From Mycolicibacterium chlorophenolicum (lineage in GTDB: Bacteria; Actinomycetota; Actinomycetes; Mycobacteriales; Mycobacteriaceae): a stretch of 64,000 nt of DNA. Both the position numbers and the translations under genes were made by a program. The notes under the pieces were generated by a model that was not told the origin of the DNA, searched no databases, and saw only the letters and a program-made list of their open reading frames with translations. Below, one piece after another: positions 51,434-61,100 of this stretch (position 1 is the first letter of the stretch; each line of letters opens with the position of its first letter). The stretch spans positions 628,500 through 692,499 of the forward strand of contig NZ_JYNL01000069.1 of NCBI RefSeq assembly GCF_001044235.1, given 5' to 3'.

Positions 51434-52078
51434 ATGACCACTCATAGGCGAGACCAGCGCATACGCGCTCGGAGCGCGCTGCGCGCCGCCGGCGTCGCCG
51501 CGGCGTTGACGTTCGGCGCCCTCGTATCGGCTCCCTTGGCGATGTCACAGCCGGTCCCGACGCCGGTTCCCGGACCCGACGGCGCGCCGCCGCCTCCGGG
51601 CCAGCCGGTGGCAGTCCCGGTCGATCCCGCGGTAGCCGCCCCTGCTCCGCCGCCGCCGGTCGGCCCGCCCATGGTGCCGGAGATCCCGAACGCGCAGTAC
51701 GGCTCGGGCGACGGTCCCCTGGGCTTCCTGCGGGACGCGTGGCACCAGGCGCAGGATCCGTACAACTTCATGGGCACCGCCACCATGCAGAATCTGCCGC
51801 CGGCGGGCGCCCCGCCCCCGGGTGCCGGCCCGCCGCCGCCGCTGCCGCCGGGCTTCACGTCGCTCAACGCGCCGGGTTCGGAAACCGCCGCGGCCCCGAC
51901 CGAGGGTGGCGGTGGCGCCCCGGCGCTGCCGCCCGGCTACTACCCCGTCAACGGGCCCATGCCGCCCGGATACGAGTGGGGTGTGCCGCCACCGCCGCCG
52001 CCGCCCGACCCCAACGCGCCGAAGCCGTACGTGCCCGTGGTGTCGCCGCCCCCGCCACCACTGATCCCGCCGCAGTAG
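51434..52078 (+). CDS. Secreted proline-rich protein
   Basis: A 214-residue exported protein. The signal peptide spans residues 1 to about 35 (RSALRAAGVAAALTFGALVSAPLAMSQP). The mature part is about one third proline, with runs such as PPPPPPPDP and PVVSPPPPP. A conserved island in the middle, YGSGDGPLGFLRDAWHQAQDPYNFMGTA, might be a small folded motif. No enzyme domain is seen. The ATG has AAAGGAA upstream. It ends 40 bp before the convergent end of the giant repeat gene and may be a cell-wall component. Confidence 0.82.
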   Translation: MTTHRRDQRIRARSALRAAGVAAALTFGALVSAPLAMSQPVPTPVPGPDGAPPPPGQPVAVPVDPAVAAPAPPPPVGPPMVPEIPNAQYGSGDGPLGFLRDAWHQAQDPYNFMGTATMQNLPPAGAPPPGAGPPPPLPPGFTSLNAPGSETAAAPTEGGGGAPALPPGYYPVNGPMPPGYEWGVPPPPPPPDPNAPKPYVPVVSPPPPPLIPPQ

Positions 52079-52118
52079 CGCCGGGCCGCCGGTACGGATA
52101 CGGCCGTCGCGCGGACGC

Positions 52119-55100
52119 TCACAGCAGGATCGTCATGATGCCGCTCGTGGTGTTGCTGTCCAAGCCCTGCTGATCGCGCACGGTCATCGTGATGGTGCGG
52201 GTGCTGAGGAGGTTCAGCACCGACTTGGAGAACTTCAGCGACTGCAGGACCGACTGATAGTCGCTCACCGTTGCCAGGCCCGTCAGCGTCAGTACGCCGG
52301 TCGAGCTGTTGTAGGTGCCGGTGATGCCGCCGGACGAGGTGTAGGTCAGGTTGTCTCCGCTCTGGAGGTTGCTGATCGTGATGACCGCCCGCTGGAGATA
52401 CGACGAATCATCGACGATCGTTGCCGTCGGGCTGACCAGCTGCTGGTTGAGGATCACCGCGCCGCCCAAGGGCGCCGTCACCACCGGCGCGGTGTTGGCC
52501 AGCACGGTGACGGTCGTCGTCGCCGACGGACTGGTGGCGCCCTGCGCGTCGGTGACGGTGTAGGTGATCGTCTTGATCGCCGCGGAGGCCGTCCCGCTGG
52601 TCGCGAACGTCACCGACTGCAGCACCTGCTGGTACTGCGCGGTGGTCGCCGTCCCCGACAGCGTCAGGATGCCGGTGCTGCTGTTGTAGGCGCCCGTGAT
52701 GCCGGCGGTGGCAGTGAACGCCAGAGTGTCACCCGCGGTGAAGTTTCCGGTGATCGCGACGGTCGCACTGGTCATGTTGGTGGAGTCGAGATCGGTGACG
52801 GTGACCAACGGATTCACACTGACAGCGGTGTTGCCCGCGGTGTAGACGGGACCGACGAGCGTGGCCACCAGCGGGGCCACGTTGATCGGTGCGGCCAGCA
52901 CCGTCACCGTGACGGTCCCCGGCAGACTCGCGCTGCCCTGCGAGTCGGAGACCGTGAACGAGACGGTCTTGATGGCGGCCAGCGCCGACGAACTGGTCGA
53001 CAGCTTCACCGAGCGCAGCACCTGTTGGTAGGTGGCCAGAGCCGCGGTGCCTGAGAGCGTCAGCGTGCCGGTGGAACTGTTGTAACTTCCGGTGATCCCG
53101 GCCTGCGAGGTGAAACTGAGCGTGTCACCCGAGGCGAAGTTGCCGGTGATCTTGACCGTGGCGCCACCCATGTTCGAGGAGTCGAGATCGAGCAGAGTGA
53201 GGCCCGAATCGACTGTCACACCAGCGTTTCCGGCGGTGTAGGACACGTTGGTCACCGATGTCACCACCAGGGGTGCGATGTCGACCGGTGCGGCCAAGAC
53301 GGTGACGGCCACGGTACCGGCAAGACTCGACGCGCCCTGGGAGTCGGTGACGGTGAACGAGACCGTCTTGATGGCGGCGGGCGCCGAGGAGCCCGTCGAC
53401 AGGGTCACCGACCGGAGCACCTGCTGATAGGTGGCCAGAGCTGCGGTGCCCGAGAGCGTCAACGTGCCGGTGGCACTGTTGTAGCTGCCGGTGATCCCGG
53501 CCTGCGAGGTGAAGCCCAGGGTGTCACCGGAGGCGAAGGATCCCGCGATGGTGACGCTGGCGCCGCTCAGGTTGGCCGAGTCCACGTCCAGCACGGTGAT
53601 TCCGGGATCGACGGTGACTGCCGTGTTTCCGGCGGTGTAGGACACGTTGGTCACCGACGTCACCACCAGCGGAGCGACGTTGGTCGGCGCGGCCAGCACC
53701 GTCACCGACACCAGCGCCGGGGCACTCGTCGTTGCGGTCGAGTCGGTGATGACGAACGAGATCGTCTTGACCGACGCCAACGCCACCGAACTCGTCGCGT
53801 AGGTGACCGACCGCAACGCCTGCTGATACGACGCCAGCGACGCCGCCCCCGACAACGTCAACACCCCACCGCTGTACACACCGGTGATACCGGCGGGCGC
53901 CGAGAAACTCAACGTTTCCCCCGCCGCCGCACCACCCACGATCGACACCACCGCACCCGACATCGTCGTCGAATCCGCGTCCAACACGATCACACCCGGA
54001 TCCACCGACACCGCCGAATTACCCGCCGTGTACGACACATTCACCACCGAGGTGACCAGAACCGGCGCGGCAGTGACCGGAAGCGACGCCACCGTGACCG
54101 ACACCAGTGCCGGGGCACTAGTCGTTGCGGTCGAGTCGGTGGTGACGAACGAGATCGTCTTGACCGACGCCAACGCCACCGAACTCGTCGCGTAGGTGAC
54201 CGACCGCAACGCCTGCTGATACGACGCCAGCGACGCCGCCCCCGACAACGTCAACACCCCACCGCTGTACACACCGGTGATACCGGCCGGCGCCGAGAAA
54301 CTCAACGTCTCCCCCGCCGCCGCACCACCCACGATCGACACCACCGCACCCGACATCGTCGTCGAATCCGCGTCCAACACGATCACACCCGGATCCACCG
54401 ACACCGCCGAATTACCCGCCGTGTACGACACATTCACCACCGAGGTGACCAGAACCGGCGCGGCAGTGACCGGAAGCGACGCCACCGTGACCGACACCAG
54501 TGCCGGGGCACTAGTCGTTGCGGTCGAGTCGGTGGTGACGAACGAGATCGTCTTGACCGACGCCAACGCCGCCGAACTCGTCGCGTAGGTGACCGACCGC
54601 AACGCCTGCTGATACGACGCCAGCGACGCCGCCCCCGACAACGTCAACACCCCACCGCTGTACACACCGGTGATACCGGCCGGCGCCGAGAAACTCAACG
54701 TCTCCCCCGCCGCCGCACCACCCACGATCGACACCACCGCACCCGACATCGTCGTCGAATCCGCGTCCAACACGATCACACCCGGATCCACCGACACCGC
54801 CGAATTACCCGCCGTGTACGACACATTCACCACCGAGGTGACCAGAACCGGCGCGGCAGTGACCGGAAGCGACGCCACCGTGACCGACACCAGTGCCGGG
54901 GCACTAGTCGTTGCGGTCGAGTCGGTGGTGACGAACGAGATCGTCTTGACCGACGCCAACGCCGCCGAACTCGTCGCGTAGGTGACCGACCGCAACGCCT
55001 GCTGATACGACGCCAGCGACGCCGCCCCCGACAACGTCAACACCCCACCGCTGTAGACACCGGTGATACCGGCCGGCGCCGAGAAACTCAACGTCTCCCC

Positions 55101-58100
55101 CGCCGCCGCACCACCCACGATCGACACCACCGCACCCGACATCGTCGTCGAATCCGCGTCCAACACGATCACACCCGGATCCACCGACACCGCCGAATTA
55201 CCCGCCGTGTACGACACATTCACCACCGAGGTGACCAGAACCGGCGCGGCAGTGACCGGAAGCGACGCCACCGTGACCGACACCAGTGCCGGGGCACTAG
55301 TCGTTGCGGTCGAGTCGGTGGTGACGAACGAGATCGTCTTGACCGACGCCAACGCCGCCGAACTCGTCGCGTAGGTGACCGACCGCAACGCCTGCTGATA
55401 CGACGCCAGCGACGCCGCCCCCGACAACGTCAACACCCCACCGCTGTAGACACCGGTGATACCGGCGGGCGCCGAGAAACTCAACGTTTCCCCCGCCGCC
55501 GCACCACCCACGATCGACACCACCGCACCCGACATCGTCGTCGAATCCGCGTCCAACACGATCACACCCGGATCCACCGACACCGCCGAATTACCCGCCG
55601 TGTACGACACATTCACCACCGAGGTGACCAGAACCGGCGCGGCAGTGACCGGAAGCGACGCCACCGTGACCGACACCAGTGCCGGGGCACTAGTCGTTGC
55701 GGTCGAGTCGGTGGTGACGAACGAGATCGTCTTGACCGACGCCAACGCCGCCGAACTCGTCGCGTAGGTGACCGACCGCAACGCCTGCTGATACGACGCC
55801 AGCGACGCCGCCCCCGACAACGTCAACACCCCACCGCTGTAGACACCGGTGATACCGGCCGGCGCCGAGAAACTCAACGTCTCCCCCGCCGCCGCACCAC
55901 CCACGATCGACACCACCGCACCCGACATCGTCGTCGAATCCGCGTCCAACACGATCACACCCGGATCCACCGACACCGCCGAATTACCCGCCGTATACGA
56001 CACATTCACCACCGAGGTGACCAGAACCGGCGCGGCAGCGACCGGGAGCGCGACGACCGTCACCGCAGTCGTGGCCGGCACACTGGCCTGGCCCTGGTCG
56101 TCGGTCACCGTGAAGGTCACCGTTGTGATACCGGTGGTGCTGGACGTCAACGTCACCGACTGCAACAACTGCTCGTACGCCGCCACCGACGCGGCACCAG
56201 TGAACGTCACCGAGTTCGCGCCCGGCGTCGCCGTCACACCCGACGGCAGAGTGCCATACCCCAGAACACCGGTGCCAGTGACACTCACGACCGCAGAAGC
56301 CAACTGCAGGGAATCCACATCGGTGATCACCACGGTCGGGCTGACGCTTACCGCCGACCCTGTCGACCCGGCCGCCGTCGGCGCGACCACCACCAACGGC
56401 GCGATCGCGACCGGCACGCCCAACACCGTGACCGCCGTCGTGGCCGGCACACTGCTCTGGCCCTGATCATCGGTCACCGTGAAAGTGGCTGTCGTGATCC
56501 CCGCGCTCGACGACGTCAACGTCACCGACTGCAACAACTGCTCGTACGCCGCCACCGAGGCAGCCCCGGTGAACGTCACCGAGCTGGTGCCCGGCGTCGC
56601 CGTTACACCCGACGGCAAGGTCCCGTAGCTCAATACCCCTGCGCCATCGACAGCGACCGTGGCCGAGGCCACGTGTGTTGAATCGACATCGGTGATCACG
56701 ACGACCGGCGACACCGTCACCGGGGTGCCTGTCGTGCCCGCTGCGGTCGGCGCCGTCACCACCAACGGCGCCACCGCGACCGGAACACCCAACACCGTCA
56801 CCACGGTCGGCGCCGGCACACTGCTCTCGCCCTGATCGTCGGTCACTGCAAACGTCACCGTCGCGATCCCTGCGCTCGACGACGTCAACGTCACCGACTG
56901 CAACAACTGCTGATACGCCGCCACCGACGCAGCACCAAAGAACGTCACCGAGCTGGTGCCCGACGTCGCCGTCACACCCGACGGCAGGGTGCCATACCCC
57001 AGCGTCCCCGAGCCATCGACAGCGACCGTGGCCGAGGCCAGCTGGGTCGAATCCACGTCGGTGATGAGGACGACCGGCGACACCGTCACCGCCGAGTTCG
57101 TGGTCCCGGAAGCCGTCGGGGTTGTCACGACCAGCGGCGCGATCGCGGCCGGCACACCCAACACCGTGACCGCCGTCGCCGCCGGCACACCGCTCTGACC
57201 CTGATCGTCAGTCACCGTGAACGTCACGGTCGTGATGCCGGTGGCGCTGGAGGTCAGCGTGATCGACTGCAGCAACTGCTGATACGCCGCCACCGAGGCA
57301 GCACCAGTGAACGTCACATAGTTGGCGCCTCGGGCGGCCGTCACACCCGACGGCAGGGTGCCATACCCCAGAACACCGGTGCCGGTGACAGACACCGTGG
57401 CCGAGGCTAGTTGCGTCGAATCCACGTCGGTGATCACCACCGCCGGACTGACGCTCACCGCCGACCCTGTCGACCCGGAAGCCGTCGGCGCGACCACGAC
57501 AAGCGGTGCGATCGCGACCGGCACACCCAACACCGTCATTATCGTCGAAGCCGGCACACTGGCCTGGCCCTGATAATCGGTCACCGTGAACGTGACCGTC
57601 GTGATCCCTGCGCTCGACGACGTCAACGTCACCGACTGCAACAACTGCTGATACGCCGCCACCGACGCAGCACCAAAGAACGTCACCGAGCTGGTGCCCG
57701 ACGTCGCCGTCACACCCGACGGCAGGGTGCCATACCCCAGCGTCCCCGAGCCATCGACAGCGACCGTGGCCGAGGCCAGCTGGGTCGAATCCACGTCGGT
57801 GATGAGGACGACCGGCGACACCGTCACCGCCGAGTTCGTGGTCCCGGAAGCCGTCGGGGTTGTCACGACCAGCGGCGCGATCGCGGCCGGCACACCCAAC
57901 ACCGTGACCGCCGTCGCCGCCGGCACACCGCTCTGACCCTGATCGTCAGTCACCGTGAACGTCACGGTCGTGATGCCGGTGGCGCTGGAGGTCAGCGTGA
58001 TCGACTGCAGCAACTGCTGATACGCCGCCACCGAGGCAGCACCAGTGAACGTCACATAGTTGGCGCCTCGGGCGGCCGTCACACCCGACGGCAGGGTGCC

Positions 58101-61100
58101 ATACCCCAGAACACCGGTGCCGGTGACAGACACCGTGGCCGAGGCTAGTTGCGTCGAATCCACGTCGGTGATCACCACCGCCGGACTGACGCTCACCGCC
58201 GACCCTGTCGACCCGGAAGCCGTCGGCGCGACCACGACAAGCGGTGCGATCGCGACCGGCACACCCAACACCGTCATTATCGTCGAAGCCGGCACACTGG
58301 CCTGGCCCTGATAATCGGTCACCGTGAACGTGACCGTCGTGATCCCAGCGCTCGACGACGTCAACGTCACCGACTGCAACAACTGCTGATACGCCGCCAC
58401 CGACGCAGCACCAAAGAACGTCACCGAGCTGGTGCCCGACGTCGCCGTCACACCCGACGGCAGGGTGCCATACCCCAGCGTCCCCGAGCCATCGACAGCG
58501 ACCGTGGCCGAGGCCAGCTGGGTCGAATCCACGTCGGTGATGAGGACGACCGGCGACACCGTCACCGCCGAGTTCGTGGTCCCGGAAGCCGTCGGGGTTG
58601 TCACGACCAGCGGCGCGATCGCGGCCGGCACACCCAACACCGTGACCGCCGTCGCCGCCGGCACACCGCTCTGACCCTGATCGTCAGTCACCGTGAACGT
58701 CACGGTCGTGATGCCGGTGGCGCTGGAGGTCAGCGTGATCGACTGCAGCAACTGCTGATACGCCGCCACCGAGGCAGCACCAGTGAACGTCACATAGTTG
58801 GCGCCTCGGGCGGCCGTCACACCCGACGGCAGGGTGCCATACCCCAGAACACCGGTGCCGGTGACAGACACCGTGGCCGAGGCTAGTTGCGTCGAATCCA
58901 CGTCGGTGATCACCACCGCCGGACTGACGCTCACCGCCGACCCTGTCGACCCGGAAGCCGTCGGCGCGACCACGACAAGCGGTGCGATCGCGACCGGCAC
59001 ACCCAACACCGTCATTATCGTCGAAGCCGGCACACTGGCCTGGCCCTGATAATCGGTCACCGTGAACGTGACCGTCGTGATCCCAGCGCTCGACGACGTC
59101 AACGTCACCGACTGCAACAACTGCTGATACGCCGCCACCGACGCAGCACCAAAGAACGTCACCGAGCTGGTGCCCGGCGTCGCCGTCACACCCGACGGCA
59201 GGGTGCCATACCCCAGCGTCCCCGAGCCATCGACAGCGACCGTGGCCGAGGCCAGCTGGGTCGAATCCACGTCGGTGATGAGGACGACCGGCGACACCGT
59301 CACCGCCGAGTTCGTGGTCCCGGAAGCCGTCGGGGTTGTCACGACCAGCGGCGCGATCGCGGCCGGCACACCCAACACCGTGACCGCCGTCGCCGCCGGC
59401 ACACCGCTCTGACCCTGATCGTCAGTCACCGTGAACGTCACGGTCGTGATGCCGGTGGCGCTGGAGGTCAGCGTGATCGACTGCAGCAACTGCTGATACG
59501 CCGCCACCGAGGCAGCACCAGTGAACGTCACATAGTTGGCGCCTCGGGCGGCCGTCACACCCGACGGCAGGGTGCCATACCCCAGAACACCGGTGCCGGT
59601 GACAGACACCGTGGCCGAGGCTAGTTGCGTCGAATCCACGTCGGTGATCACCACCGCCGGACTGACGCTCACCGCCGACCCTGTCGACCCGGAAGCCGTC
59701 GGCGCGACCACGACAAGCGGTGCGATCGCGACCGGCACACCCAACACCGTCATTATCGTCGAAGCCGGCACACTGGCCTGGCCCTGATAATCGGTCACCG
59801 TGAACGTGACCGTCGTGATCCCAGCGCTCGACGACGTCAACGTCACCGACTGCAACAACTGCTGATACGCCGCCACCGACGCAGCACCAAAGAACGTCAC
59901 CGAGCTGGTGCCCGGCGTCGCCGTCACACCCGACGGCAGGGCGCCGTAGCCCAACACCCCCGAGCCATCGACAGCGACCGTGGCCGAGGCCAACTGCGTC
60001 GAATCCGCATCGGTGATCACGACGACCGGGCTCACGGTCACCGGGGTGCCTGTCGTGCCCGTTGCGGTCGGGGCCGTCACCACCAGCGGCGCCAGCGCGA
60101 CCGGCACACCCAAGACCGTGACCGCCGTCGTCGCCGGGACACTGGCCTGGCCCTGATCGTCAGTCACGGTGAACGTGACGGTGTTGATGCCGGTGCTGCT
60201 CGAGGTCAGTGTGATCGACTGCAGCAACTGCTGATACGCCGCCACCGACGCAGCGCCGGTGAACGTCACCGAATTCGCATCAGGCGTCGCCGTCACACCC
60301 GACGGCAAGGTGCCGTACCCCAACACCCCCGAGCCATCGACAGACACCGTGGCCGAGGCCAGCTGGGTCGAATCCACGTCGGTGATGAGGACGACCGGCG
60401 ACACCGTCACCGCCGAGTTCGTGGTCCCGGAAGCCGTCGGGGTTGTCACGACCAGCGGCGCGATCGCGGCCGGCACACCCAACACCGTGACCGCCGTCGA
60501 AGCCGGCACACTGCTCTGGCCCTGATCATCGGTCACCGTGAACGCCACCGTCGCGATCCCAGCGCTCGACGACGTAAACGTCACCGACTGCAACAACTGC
60601 TGATACGCCGCCACCGACGCAGCACCAAAGAACGTCACCGAGCTGGTGCCCGGCGTCGCCGTCACACCCGACGGCAGGGCGCCGTAGCCCAACACCCCCG
60701 AGCCATCGACAGCGACCGTGGCCGAGGCCAACTGCGTCGAATCCGCATCGGTGATCACGACGACCGGGCTCACGGTCACCGGGGTGCCTGTCGTGCCCGT
60801 TGCGGTCGGGGCCGTCACCACCAGCGGCGCCAGCGCGACCGGCACACCCAAGACCGTGACCGCCGTCGTCGCCGGGACACTGGCCTGGCCCTGATCGTCA
60901 GTCACGGTGAACGTGACGGTGTTGATGCCGGTGCTGCTCGAGGTCAGTGTGATCGACTGCAGCAACTGCTGATACGCCGCCACCGACGCAGCGCCGGTGA
61001 ACGTCACCGAATTCGCATCAGGCGTCGCCGTCACACCCGACGGCAAGGTGCCGTACCCCAACACCCCCGAGCCATCGACAGACACCGTGGCCGAGGCCAG

